Source of the DNA: Flavobacterium channae
Lineage (GTDB): Bacteria; Bacteroidota; Bacteroidia; Flavobacteriales; Flavobacteriaceae
Direction: 5' to 3'
Assembly (NCBI RefSeq): GCF_021172165.1
Contig: NZ_CP089096.1
Location: forward strand, 62,001 to 126,000
DNA: 64,000 nt
Part shown: positions 15,357 through 24,179 of the stretch, in pieces
Layout: each line of letters begins with the position of its first letter
Position numbering within the stretch: the first letter of the stretch is position 1
Position numbers and translations under genes: made by a program
Notes under the pieces: model-generated
The model's database searches: none
What the model was told of the DNA's origin: nothing
Seen by the model: only the letters and a program-made list of their open reading frames with translations

Positions 15357-16973
15357 ATGAAAAAGAGACTTTACTTATATATTGCTTTATTGTTTGGATT
15401 TTTGGGTTTTTCCCAACAAATCTCATCTTCTATAGATTCTACTCAAATTAAAATAGGTTCGCAGTTTAATTTAACTATCAAAGCAAAAGTAAACGCAAAA
15501 GATAAAGTAGTTTTCCCTGATGGTAAGTTTTTTGGAGCTTTAGAGATATTAGAATCATATCCAATTGATACAGTAAAAAATGATAATCAATACGAATTAA
15601 TCAAGAAATATGGATTAACACAGTTTGATTCAGGACGATATGTAATTCCAAAATTATTGGTTAAAATCAACAAGAAAGAGTTTCGCACAGATTCACTTTC
15701 TATTGTTGTAAATGATGTAAAAGTTGATACGACAAAACAACAAATGTATGATATCAGAGACATCATTGCTACTGAAGAAAAACCAATGAGCGAATGGTGG
15801 AAGTTGCTGATTTTGTTTGTGTTGATTGTTGCTTCTGGATTTGCATCGTATTTTATCATTAAAAAATTACAAAAAAGTAAAAAACAAGAAGAAGAGTTTT
15901 TTGCTTCTCCAATAGAAAAAGCAATTGCATACCTTCAAAATTTAGATAAAAAACAATTGGTTCAAAGAGGTGATGTCAAAGAATATTATTCTGAAATGAC
16001 CGACATTACCAGAACTTATATTGAAGAATCGATTCATATTCCAGCAATGGAAAGTACTTCTAGTGAGTTAATGGACGCATTAAAAAAGGCTATTTCTGAA
16101 AAGAAAATGTTTGTTAATCGCGAAGATTTAGAAAAATTCAACAAAGTGTTAGAAAATTCAGACTTAGTTAAGTTTGCTAAATCACAACCATTGCCATTTG
16201 AAATTGAAACTGATAAAAAAATAATTGATAAATTTTTATTGATAATCGATAAAGCATTGCCAAGAACAGAAGACGAAGCAGCAATTTTATTTGCAGAAGA
16301 AGTTCGCAGAAAAGAATTGCAAAAGCAAAAGTTCAAAAGAATGGTTTTATCAATAGGAATTGCTTCATTTTTAATGGTTGCATCTATCGTTATCTTTGCT
16401 TACACAGTAGGATTCGATTTTATCAAAGACAATTACATCGGACATTCGACTGAAGAATTATTGGAAAAAGAATGGATAACTTCCGAATATGGAGAACCCG
16501 CTATCATCATTTCAACACCAAAAGTTTTAAAACGAACGGTTGATGAAAAAATTCAAAACAACCTTCCAGAAAACGTAAAAGCAACGAGTCGTTTTATGTA
16601 TGGAAGCATCATTGACAATTTTTCTATAGTTTTAATTACAACTGCATATAAAGACACGACTAAAATAGATTTAGATTTAGCATTGGAAGCGGATTTGAAA
16701 GAATTAGAAAATTTTGGAGCTAAAAATATTATCGTAAAAACGGGCGAATTCGAAAATGTAAAAGGACTTTCGGGTAAAAAAGCATTCGGAACATTTACTG
16801 CTTTTGACCCTGTTAGAGAAGAAGATGTAAAAATGGAATACGATATAATGGTGTTATCACAATCTGGCGGTGCGCAAGAGTTTTTCATGATATACAAAGA
16901 AGATGACAAGTATGCTAAGGAAATTATCGAGAAAATTCAGAATTCAATTGAACTAAGAAAAGCCAAGAAATAA
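15357..16973 (+). CDS. BatD-like / DUF4381-like membrane protein of the Bat operon
   Basis: A 538-residue protein with a signal peptide (LFGFLGFSQ). A periplasmic Ig-like region (about 22-125) resembles one BatD repeat. Transmembrane helices lie at about 147-168 and 328-350, with a cytoplasmic helical region between them and an alpha/beta region after the second. It holds the position where flavobacterial Bat operons carry an uncharacterised membrane gene. Stop and next start overlap by one base (TAATG). The exact function is unknown; a scaffold for BatA/B is plausible. Confidence 0.75.
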   Translation: MKKRLYLYIALLFGFLGFSQQISSSIDSTQIKIGSQFNLTIKAKVNAKDKVVFPDGKFFGALEILESYPIDTVKNDNQYELIKKYGLTQFDSGRYVIPKLLVKINKKEFRTDSLSIVVNDVKVDTTKQQMYDIRDIIATEEKPMSEWWKLLILFVLIVASGFASYFIIKKLQKSKKQEEEFFASPIEKAIAYLQNLDKKQLVQRGDVKEYYSEMTDITRTYIEESIHIPAMESTSSELMDALKKAISEKKMFVNREDLEKFNKVLENSDLVKFAKSQPLPFEIETDKKIIDKFLLIIDKALPRTEDEAAILFAEEVRRKELQKQKFKRMVLSIGIASFLMVASIVIFAYTVGFDFIKDNYIGHSTEELLEKEWITSEYGEPAIIISTPKVLKRTVDEKIQNNLPENVKATSRFMYGSIIDNFSIVLITTAYKDTTKIDLDLALEADLKELENFGAKNIIVKTGEFENVKGLSGKKAFGTFTAFDPVREEDVKMEYDIMVLSQSGGAQEFFMIYKEDDKYAKEIIEKIQNSIELRKAKK

Positions 16974-17977
16974 TGGGAAAAGTAACCTTTTTAAATCCGG
17001 AATTTTTGTGGTTGTTTTTGGTTTTACCAATTGCAATAAGTTGGCTGTTTTATAAAAGAAACCAACTTTTGGCAACGGTTAAAATGAGTTCATTAGCACC
17101 TTTCAAACAAAACCGAACATTCTTAGCCAAAGCAAAACCGTTTTTACACATATTACGAATTTTAGCTTTGAGTTCTATTATCATAGCCTTAGCAAGACCA
17201 AGAAGTGTTGACGTAACCTCAAAATCGAAAACCACAAAAGGAATCGATATTGTAATGGCAATTGACGTTTCGAGTAGTATGTTGGCCAACGATTTAAAAC
17301 CGAATCGTCTAGAAGCTTTGAAAAAAGTCGCTTCAACATTTGTGCAAGATAGAATTAACGATAGAATTGGATTAGTAGTTTATGCAGGCGAAAGTTACAC
17401 GAGAACGCCTGTAACTTCAGATAAAACCATCATTTTACAATCGTTAAAAACCATCGAATATGATGATTCCATTATTGCTGATGGAACCGGAATTGGCGTT
17501 GGATTAGCAACTGCAATAAACCGAATTAAAGATAGCAAAGCAAAAAGTAGAATTATCATTTTATTGACAGATGGTGTAAACAATTCAGGAACAATTGATC
17601 CTCGTACTGCGGCTGAAATTGCTAAAGAATATGGAATTAAAGTATACACTATTGGTATTGGAACCAATGGTAAAGCAATGTTTCCTGTAGCAAGAGATGG
17701 AAATGGGAAATTAGTTTTTAGAATGATGCCAGTTGAAATCGATCAAAAATTAATGCAAGAAATTGCAAAATTGACAGATGCTAAATATTTTAGAGCTACA
17801 TCAAATCAGAAATTACAAGCCATATACGACGAAATTAATAAGTTAGAAACAACGGAAATTCAAGAGAAAAAATTCTACAATTACGATGAAAAATACAAAT
17901 CATTCGTATTGATTGCTTTTGTATTATTAGGTTTAGAATTGTTATTACGAAACACCGTTTTTAGAGGAATCGTTTAG
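16973..17977 (+). CDS. batA: BatA, von Willebrand factor A membrane protein
   Basis: A 334-residue protein with N-terminal helices at about 11-27 and 57-74 and one C-terminal helix near 306-322. The VWA domain has a complete MIDAS motif AIDVSSSM (Asp98, Ser100, Ser102), a Thr in the TPVTSD loop and LLTDGVN. BatA and BatB are paralogous periplasm-facing VWA proteins linked to oxidative or aerobic stress tolerance in Bacteroides. It is translationally coupled to the preceding gene by a 1-nt overlap. Confidence 0.92.
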   Translation: MGKVTFLNPEFLWLFLVLPIAISWLFYKRNQLLATVKMSSLAPFKQNRTFLAKAKPFLHILRILALSSIIIALARPRSVDVTSKSKTTKGIDIVMAIDVSSSMLANDLKPNRLEALKKVASTFVQDRINDRIGLVVYAGESYTRTPVTSDKTIILQSLKTIEYDDSIIADGTGIGVGLATAINRIKDSKAKSRIIILLTDGVNNSGTIDPRTAAEIAKEYGIKVYTIGIGTNGKAMFPVARDGNGKLVFRMMPVEIDQKLMQEIAKLTDAKYFRATSNQKLQAIYDEINKLETTEIQEKKFYNYDEKYKSFVLIAFVLLGLELLLRNTVFRGIV

Positions 17978-17987
17978 AAAAAGAAAA

Positions 17988-19031
17988 ATGTTTGAATTAG
18001 AAAGTCCTATATATTTTTATTTATTAGCAATAATACCTGTATTAGTTGCTCTTTTTCTATTCAATATGTTTTGGAAAAGAAAAAGACAAGCTGTTTTTGC
18101 CGATTTAGAATTGTTCAAACAATTAGCTCCAGAAAAATCAAGTTTTAAACCCGTTTTAAAATTAGGTGTTTTGGTATTAGCTATAGCCTGTATTGTTATT
18201 GCTTTAGTTAATCCAAAAATGGGAACTAAAATGGAAACGGTTAAACGCCAAGGAATAGATATTGTTTTTGCAATCGACATTTCTAAAAGTATGTTGGCCG
18301 AAGATGTGGCGCCTAATCGATTAGAGAAAAGCAAACAGATTGTTTCACAAATCATCAATCAATTAGGAAACGATAGAGTTGGAATTGTAGGTTATGCAGG
18401 TAGTGCTTATCCAGTTTTACCAATGACAACCGATTACAGCATTGCAAAAATGTATTTGCAAAGTATGAATACTAATATGGTTTCATCTCAAGGAACCGCT
18501 TTTAATGATGCTATTAAACTTGCAGTTGATTTCTTTGATGTAAAAGATACTAGTAAGCTTATTGTTTTAGTTTCTGATGGAGAAGATCATGGAGAAGGAG
18601 CTGATGAAGCAGTGGAAATGGCTAAAGAAAAAGGCGTTCATATTATTACCATTGGTGTAGGAACCGAAAAAGGTGGTCCAATTCCGTTACGTGATGATAA
18701 AGGAACTATCACTTCGTATAAAAAGGATCAAGAAGGACAAACGGTAATTACCAAATTATATCCTGAAGTTTTAAAGAAAATTGCTGATAAAACAAAGTCG
18801 AAATCTCTAGTAGGAACTAGTACAAAAGAAATAGTTGAAGAGCTAAAAAAATCGTTAGATAAAATTGAAAAATCGGAATTCGAATCACAACAAATAGCTG
18901 ATTTTGAATCGCAATACCAATGGTTTTTAGCTTTAGGATTTTTATTATTGTTAGTAGATGTTTTCCTTTTGGAGAAAAAAACAGCATGGGTGCAAAAGTT
19001 GAACTTATTTAATGAAAAGAAACATGCGTAA
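17988..19031 (+). CDS. batB: BatB, von Willebrand factor A membrane protein
   Basis: A 347-residue paralog of BatA with helices at about 8-28 and 57-74, MIDAS AIDISKSM (Asp97, Ser99, Ser101), LVSDGEDHGEG and a C-terminal helix near 312-330. It starts 10 nt after batA and overlaps the start of batC. It probably forms a complex with BatA and the TPR protein BatC in the inner membrane. Confidence 0.92.
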   Translation: MFELESPIYFYLLAIIPVLVALFLFNMFWKRKRQAVFADLELFKQLAPEKSSFKPVLKLGVLVLAIACIVIALVNPKMGTKMETVKRQGIDIVFAIDISKSMLAEDVAPNRLEKSKQIVSQIINQLGNDRVGIVGYAGSAYPVLPMTTDYSIAKMYLQSMNTNMVSSQGTAFNDAIKLAVDFFDVKDTSKLIVLVSDGEDHGEGADEAVEMAKEKGVHIITIGVGTEKGGPIPLRDDKGTITSYKKDQEGQTVITKLYPEVLKKIADKTKSKSLVGTSTKEIVEELKKSLDKIEKSEFESQQIADFESQYQWFLALGFLLLLVDVFLLEKKTAWVQKLNLFNEKKHA

Positions 19032-19794
19032 GATACTTTACATAGTGCTATTATTGAATAGTATTTTGCTTTTTGGACAAGAAAAAGACAAAAATCTTTA
19101 CAATGGAAATCAGTCATTTAAAGAAAAGAAATACGCTGATGCCGAAGCTGATTTTCGTGTAACCGAATCAAAAAAATCACCTAAAAAAGCAACTGCTGGT
19201 TATAACTTAGCTAATAGCGTTTACCGTCAAAACCAACAAAGCGAAGCAAGAATTAAATACTTACAAGCCTTAGAAAACGCAAAAACAAAAACAGAAAAAC
19301 ATCGTATCTATCATAATTTAGGAAATACTTTTATGTTAGAAAAAAATTATGATGCCGCTGTAGAAGCGTATAAAAATGCATTGCGCAATAATCCATACGA
19401 TGAAGAAACGCGTTACAATTATGCATTAGCAAAAAGAAAGAAAAAAGAAAATCCACCACCTAAAGACGATAAAAAAGACAACAAAGGAGGCGGAGGTCAA
19501 GATAACAAGCCGCAACCAAAAGATAAAGACGGCAATAAAGACAAAGGAAACGACAAAAAAGATTCTGATAAAGACAATCAGAACAATAAAGATAAACAAG
19601 GCGATAAGCAAGAAGGTAAGGGCGACGGAGAAAAGAAAGATGACAAAAACGAAAACCCAAAACCAAGTGGCGCCGATAAACAACGCATCGATAATATTTT
19701 AGATGCGGTTAATAATGCAGAGAAGAAAGTTCAGGACAAAGTGAATGCGAAGAAAGTGAAAGCACGTCCGGTTTCAAATGAAAAAGATTGGTAA
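19012..19794 (+). CDS. batC: BatC, TPR protein with charged low-complexity tail
   Basis: A 260-residue protein; ATG 19024 (MRKILYIV) is an alternative start four residues in that gives a neater signal peptide. Signal peptide (ILLFGQ), TPR units at about 25-135 (YHNLGNTFMLEKNYDAAVEA is the clearest), then a long Lys/Asp/Asn/Gly-rich disordered stretch at about 142-215. It overlaps batB by 20 nt. TPRs suggest protein contacts in the periplasm; the charged tail is typical of BatC proteins. Confidence 0.9.
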   Translation: MKRNMRKILYIVLLLNSILLFGQEKDKNLYNGNQSFKEKKYADAEADFRVTESKKSPKKATAGYNLANSVYRQNQQSEARIKYLQALENAKTKTEKHRIYHNLGNTFMLEKNYDAAVEAYKNALRNNPYDEETRYNYALAKRKKKENPPPKDDKKDNKGGGGQDNKPQPKDKDGNKDKGNDKKDSDKDNQNNKDKQGDKQEGKGDGEKKDDKNENPKPSGADKQRIDNILDAVNNAEKKVQDKVNAKKVKARPVSNEKDW

Positions 19795-19800
19795 TTAATC

Positions 19801-20985
19801 ATGAATTTTATAAAAAAAATAGTTGTTTTATTTCTTGTTTTTAACTCTCTATGGGGATTTTCTCAAGAAGAGAAAATAATTATTTCCGAAAAAGTTTCAA
19901 GCACAGAAATAGGTTTTTTTGATGTGCTAACGGTTGAATTTGAAATTAACACCAACGATGCTGAATTGATTGAGCCAACGTTCAATGATTTTGATTTTTA
20001 TTCTCAAAAAAGTATAGCGAGTTCAGTCACAATAACAAACGGAATCAAGACTTCAAAAGTAACCCACAAGTACTATTTAAAGCCAAAAAAAATAGGATTA
20101 TCAACAATAGAGGAAGTAACATTTGATTATAAAGGTAAAAAGTATCAATCTAATCCAATAATTATAAACGTTAAAGGTGAAACGATTGAAAACGATCCTT
20201 TAAATACAGAAAATAAACTTTTTATAATTCCAGAAATTTCAAATTATAAACCGCATCGCTATCAGCCAATTACAGTAAAATATAAATTGTATTATGATAA
20301 AGATATTAGGCCATCTTCGATACAGTTAGATTTTGAAAAAGAATATGTAGACGATTTTTTTATTTATTCAATTTCAGAAAATGCCGATGCACCTTTTCTA
20401 GCTAATTATAACGGAAAAGAATATAATTGTGTTGTAATCAGGACTGACGTATTGCGATTTAAAGAGTTATATGATACCTATATCCACAATAAAATTATTG
20501 TTCATTATAATAAAGAAGTTTCTGAAATTGAAAACGAAAGTATTTTAAAGGCAGCAAGAAAAATAATTCCAGTGGTTTCAGAGAGAATAAAGGTTCAAAA
20601 CTTTGAAAACTTCAGATTACCCTATAATTATGTTTATCCTTACGGAAATTATAAAATTGATGTTATAGAACCAGAGAAAACTTCAATTAGAAAAAATAAA
20701 ATTTTTGAAGTTCAGATTCAAGTTTATGGAGAAGGTTTTTTAGAAGATGAAATGATTCCTAAATTGAGATTACCTAATGGAATTGAAGTTGTTTCAGATG
20801 TAATACAAAATGAGAATACAATTGAGGAAACTAAAATTAAAACAATTGCCTCAAGAACATATAAGTTAAAAGCAATTATAGATGGTAAAATAGAATTTAA
20901 ATCAATAGATTTCTATTTTTACGACGAAATTAATCAACAACACAAATCAATAAAGTCTAAAGAGTTTTCAATTATTGTAAAATAA
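19801..20985 (+). CDS. BatD-like protein lacking the membrane and cytoplasmic parts
   Basis: A 394-residue exported protein (signal peptide ending WGFSQ) with BatD-type Ig-like repeats: an EIGFFDVLTVEFEIN opening, TVKYKLYYDK, VVIRTDVLRF and KSIKSKEFSIIVK at the end. It resembles the first two thirds of the next gene's product but has no C-terminal transmembrane helix. A second, shortened BatD next to a full BatD suggests duplication and divergence. The gene looks more AT-rich than batD, consistent with faster drift or separate origin. Confidence 0.82.
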   Translation: MNFIKKIVVLFLVFNSLWGFSQEEKIIISEKVSSTEIGFFDVLTVEFEINTNDAELIEPTFNDFDFYSQKSIASSVTITNGIKTSKVTHKYYLKPKKIGLSTIEEVTFDYKGKKYQSNPIIINVKGETIENDPLNTENKLFIIPEISNYKPHRYQPITVKYKLYYDKDIRPSSIQLDFEKEYVDDFFIYSISENADAPFLANYNGKEYNCVVIRTDVLRFKELYDTYIHNKIIVHYNKEVSEIENESILKAARKIIPVVSERIKVQNFENFRLPYNYVYPYGNYKIDVIEPEKTSIRKNKIFEVQIQVYGEGFLEDEMIPKLRLPNGIEVVSDVIQNENTIEETKIKTIASRTYKLKAIIDGKIEFKSIDFYFYDEINQQHKSIKSKEFSIIVK

Positions 20986-21003
20986 AGAACGACTAAAACG
21001 AAA

Positions 21004-22785
21004 ATGAAATTTTTAAAGCAAATACATATTGTACTTTTTTTTCTATCGGCTTTATCTGTTTCCGCTCAAGTAAAATTTGAAGCGCAAACAGAAAGAAGTT
21101 CTTATGGTTTAAATGAGCGAATTCAATTGGTTTTTTCTATCAATAACGAAGGTGATAATTTTGTACCACCAAAGTTTCCTAGTTTTAAAGCAGAAGGACC
21201 ATTCATCAATAAAGGAAACCAAACATCAATAACGATTGTAAATGGTAGAGTGAATCAAAAACGAGAAATTTCAACCCAAGTTATTTACTATTTAACACCT
21301 ACTAAAAAAGGAACTTTTACCATTGGCGCTGCTTCAATTGAATATGATGGAACAGTTTATAAATCAGCTCCGATAAAAATTACAATTACTGATCCTATCC
21401 AAATGCCAACTTATCCAGGTCAACCTAATAATATGAATTTTGGAGAAGGAATTCATTTGGTTGCCGAATTATCTACAAAGAATCCTTTTGTAAATGAACC
21501 AGTTACTGTAGTTTATAAATTATATTTTGAACCTCGTTCTACTGTTGGAAATTTTAGAAATTTTAAAGCACCAAAGTATAACGATTTCTGGAGTCAGTAT
21601 ATCGACATGAAGCAATTGCGTGCCGAACGTGGAAAATACAACGGAAAAGATTATAGTATGGTGGTGCTGCGCAAGGTAATTTTGTATCCATTAGAAGCGG
21701 GTGCTAAAACCATTGAACCATTCAAAATCGATTTAGATGCTGAGGTTCCAACTGGTCGTCGTGATTGGTTTGGAGAATACGAAATGCGTATGGTTGAAAA
21801 ATCACTTTCAACAGGAACACAAACCATTAATGTAAAACCGCTTCCAGAAAAAGGAAAACCAGCAAGTTTTACTGGAGCTGTAGGAAATTTTGATTTCAAA
21901 GTAATACCTTCTAAAACAGCTTTAAAAGCGGGCGAATCGTTAGATTTAGAAGTAAGTGTTTCGGGAAAAGGAAACTTAAAATTATTTACTTTACCAAAAC
22001 CAGTAGTTCCAACTGCTTTAGAAATGTACGAACCATCACATACCGAAAACGTACAAACACCATTAACCGGAATGGTGGGAAAAGTTTCGGATAAATACAC
22101 CATCATTCCTCAATTTAAAGGAAAATATACGATTAAACCAATGGAGTTCTCGTACTATGATTTGGTAAGTAAGTCTTATAAAACCATCACTTCAAAAGAA
22201 ATCACAATTGATGTTGCCGAAGGAGATGGAACGGTTGTAGCCAATACACCAAGTACCAACAAACAAACCATTCAGAAAAAAGAAGTATTTCAATTCAACA
22301 AGTTGAAAACCGAATTTGTTTCTGCTTCTAGAGAAGATTTCTTAGGTTCGGGATTGTTTTATAGTTTATTGTTAACGCCACTTTTATTAATTCCGATTGT
22401 AATGATTGCTAGAAAACAAAAAGAAGCAAAAGATGCAGATGTGGTTGGAAATAGAATCAGACAAAACAACAAATTGGTTAAGAAATATTTGTCGGAAGCC
22501 AAAAAACAAATGGGCGACAAAGTTCCGTTTTATATGGCAATGGAAAAGGCATTACACAATTTCTTAAAAGCTAAATTACATATCGAAACGGTTGAAATGA
22601 GCAAAGAAAATATCATCGAATTGTTACAACAACGAAACGCATCCGAAGAAAGTATTAATCGATTCATGGAATTAATGAACGATTGCGAATTTGCGAGATA
22701 TGCTCCAGCAACAGACACCGCAATGCATAACGATTTTGATAGAGCTATTACTATCATTTCAGAACTTGAAAAACAATTGAAATAA
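21004..22785 (+). CDS. batD: BatD, oxygen-tolerance protein
   Basis: A 593-residue protein with a signal peptide (ALSVSAQ). Repeated Ig-like domains to about residue 420 follow, including NEPVTVVYKLYFEPRSTVG. One transmembrane helix (SLLLTPLLLIPIVMIA, about 451-466) and a helical cytoplasmic tail (about 470-593) end it. This is the standard BatD layout. The stop overlaps the batE start (TAATG). BatD is thought to be the large periplasmic partner of the BatA/BatB complex. Confidence 0.92.
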   Translation: MKFLKQIHIVLFFLSALSVSAQVKFEAQTERSSYGLNERIQLVFSINNEGDNFVPPKFPSFKAEGPFINKGNQTSITIVNGRVNQKREISTQVIYYLTPTKKGTFTIGAASIEYDGTVYKSAPIKITITDPIQMPTYPGQPNNMNFGEGIHLVAELSTKNPFVNEPVTVVYKLYFEPRSTVGNFRNFKAPKYNDFWSQYIDMKQLRAERGKYNGKDYSMVVLRKVILYPLEAGAKTIEPFKIDLDAEVPTGRRDWFGEYEMRMVEKSLSTGTQTINVKPLPEKGKPASFTGAVGNFDFKVIPSKTALKAGESLDLEVSVSGKGNLKLFTLPKPVVPTALEMYEPSHTENVQTPLTGMVGKVSDKYTIIPQFKGKYTIKPMEFSYYDLVSKSYKTITSKEITIDVAEGDGTVVANTPSTNKQTIQKKEVFQFNKLKTEFVSASREDFLGSGLFYSLLLTPLLLIPIVMIARKQKEAKDADVVGNRIRQNNKLVKKYLSEAKKQMGDKVPFYMAMEKALHNFLKAKLHIETVEMSKENIIELLQQRNASEESINRFMELMNDCEFARYAPATDTAMHNDFDRAITIISELEKQLK

Positions 22786-23546
22786 TGAAAAAGCAAATTA
22801 TACTATTCCTTTTGTTTTTGATTTCATTTGCCAATGCAAGTGAATCCATCGATGCTACCTTCAAAAAAGCAAACGATTTATACAACAAAGGCGATTACGA
22901 ACAAGCGTTACAATCTTTTGAAAGTATCGCAAATCAAGGAAACGAATCGGCCGATTTGTATTTTAACATGGCAAATTGTTATTACAAACTTGGAAAAGTT
23001 GCGCCTTCAATCTATTATTACGAAAAAGCATTGCTTTTAAGCCCTGAGGACGAAGCGATTCAAACCAACCTTGACTTTGCTCAAAAAACGGCGATAGACG
23101 ACATTAAAATTGTTCCTGAAGTTGGTTTTAAGAAAATGGTAAAAGATTTCACAGCAAAATTGCATTACGATACTTGGGCTTGGATTGCTGTTTGGATTGC
23201 AGTGTTAAGTTTACTTACTTTTTTAGGTTACTATTTTGGAAATACTGTGGCTCTAAAACGTACTTTTTTTAGTTTATTCTTGTTGTTTTTAGTTGGAATT
23301 GGAGTTACTGTTTTAGCTGCATTCTTACAGAAAAAATTCGATACAAATTATAATCCTGCCATTGTTTTCGCAGAAACGACAACTTTAAAAGCCGAACCTA
23401 AAAACAGTTCAGAAGATGTGGTAACACTTCACGAAGGAACAAAAGTGTTGGTTTTAGAAGAATTAGGTAATTGGAAACAGGTTGAACTTACCGACAAAAC
23501 CAAAGCGTGGATTGACAAAGAAGCGATTAAAGAAGTGAAGGAATAG
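22785..23546 (+). CDS. batE: BatE, TPR and SH3-like membrane protein
   Basis: A 253-residue protein: signal peptide (LISFANA), TPRs at about 25-105 (ADLYFNMANCYYKLGKVAPS), two transmembrane helices at about 127-147 and 155-180, and a bacterial SH3 domain at about 192-250 (LKAEPKNSSEDVVTLHEGTK, WKQVELTDKTKAWI). It is the last gene of the operon. TPR plus SH3 suggests binding of a periplasmic partner or cell wall. Confidence 0.92.
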   Translation: MKKQIILFLLFLISFANASESIDATFKKANDLYNKGDYEQALQSFESIANQGNESADLYFNMANCYYKLGKVAPSIYYYEKALLLSPEDEAIQTNLDFAQKTAIDDIKIVPEVGFKKMVKDFTAKLHYDTWAWIAVWIAVLSLLTFLGYYFGNTVALKRTFFSLFLLFLVGIGVTVLAAFLQKKFDTNYNPAIVFAETTTLKAEPKNSSEDVVTLHEGTKVLVLEELGNWKQVELTDKTKAWIDKEAIKEVKE

Positions 23547-23549
23547 TAT

Positions 23550-23577
23550 TCGGTAATCAGTTGAGAGTTTTTAGAAA
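23550..23577 (+). repeat. Degenerate heptamer array (4 units)
   Basis: TCGGTAA, TCAGTTG, AGAGTTT, TTAGAAA in phase, directly after batE. Confidence 0.4.
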
Positions 23578-23592
23578 ATAAAAATGGGAAAT

Positions 23593-23664
23593 TTAATCGT
23601 TTTTAAGTCCTTTATAAACCGCAAAACCTAATAAAACCGCGAAAACAATATCAATAAAACTCAT
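23593..23664 (-). CDS. 23-residue micro-ORF resembling the N-terminus of CvpA
   Basis: From the ATG ending at 23664 the product is MSFIDIVFAVLLGFAVYKGL followed by KND and a stop. It is a single hydrophobic helix with a positively charged end and matches the usual beginning of Bacteroidota CvpA-family membrane proteins (MSF.DI...LL..G...YKG.KNG). Reading past the stop in any frame gives nothing CvpA-like. A perfect minus-strand TATCTTTG box lies 25 nt upstream. Either a truncated cvpA remnant that keeps its promoter, or a genuine one-helix microprotein. Confidence 0.45.
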   Translation of the reverse strand: MSFIDIVFAVLLGFAVYKGLKND

Positions 23665-23688
23665 CTTTCAATAATATAGAATAAAGAA

Positions 23689-23696
23689 CAAAGATA
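23689..23696 (-). promoter_or_regulatory. -7 promoter box for the micro-ORF
   Basis: The minus strand reads TATCTTTG, 25 nt before the ATG of the micro-ORF. Confidence 0.55.
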
Positions 23697-23726
23697 AAAG
23701 AATTGTTGAAAGTGGTTTTCTGTTGT

Positions 23727-23734
23727 TATCTTTG
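23727..23734 (+). promoter_or_regulatory. -7 promoter box for the gene at 23814
   Basis: TATCTTTG on the plus strand. Between it and the ATG lies an 8-unit heptamer array that would be transcribed in the 5' leader. Confidence 0.55.
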
Positions 23735-23743
23735 CAAGAAATT

Positions 23744-23799
23744 TGATAATTGGTTATCGGTAATTGGTCATAGGAATCCATCACCCATCACCCATCATC
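23744..23799 (+). repeat. Heptamer array (8 phased units)
   Basis: TGATAAT, TGGTTAT, CGGTAAT, TGGTCAT, AGGAATC, CATCACC, CATCACC, CATCATC. Two sub-families sit in the same 7-bp phase. This is the clearest array in the window, inside the predicted leader of the gene at 23814. Confidence 0.75.
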
Positions 23800-23813
23800 T
23801 AAAATCTTAGAAA

Positions 23814-24170
23814 ATGTCAAGAGACGAACAATTAAAAGAACGCTGGGAAAGCGTTGTCACTATATTATCAAATAAATTTGCAGATGGAGAAACCCTTGAT
23901 TTAGAAGGAATAATTTATCTTATTGGTGTTCAAGAATTAGGGAAAATTCACGCAACTTTCAAAAAAGACGAAAAAGTAAACTTAATGCATATTGCCATTT
24001 GTCGTTTATTAGAACCTTACGGTTATTACGAATTCGAATATTTTGATAACGACGGTTGGCCACATTACAAAGTAAAAGAAGAATTACCACCATTAAAAGC
24101 TGGCGAACAAGCTGTTTTAATGAAAGAGGCAATTGTTGGTTATTTTTTAGAGAAAGAGCTTATTGATTAA
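23814..24170 (+). CDS. Conserved hypothetical protein
   Basis: A 118-residue soluble, acidic protein with no signal peptide or membrane segment. It has a helical start (MSRDEQLKERWESVVTILSN) and a central EFEYFDNDGWPHYKV. It looks like a conserved Bacteroidota family of unknown function. It precedes the SBF-type transporter by 9 nt, so the two are likely one transcript. Confidence 0.75.
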   Translation: MSRDEQLKERWESVVTILSNKFADGETLDLEGIIYLIGVQELGKIHATFKKDEKVNLMHIAICRLLEPYGYYEFEYFDNDGWPHYKVKEELPPLKAGEQAVLMKEAIVGYFLEKELID

Positions 24171-24179
24171 TTCATTTTA

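Noticed and set aside
16034..16909. Ser/Asn-rich minus-strand ORFs opposite the 538-residue Bat-operon gene
   Set aside because: They are antisense shadows of a well-supported gene; no motifs or start signals.
19426..19683. Hydrophobic minus-strand ORFs opposite batC
   Set aside because: They mirror the Lys/Asp-rich low-complexity tail of BatC and have no promoter or independent support.
21651..22106. 151-residue minus-strand ORF opposite batD
   Set aside because: Antisense to a clear BatD domain; its composition is that of a shadow frame.
23744..23799. Possible CRISPR-like repeat array
   Set aside because: Units are 7 bp with no spacers and no cas genes nearby; it is a tandem array.
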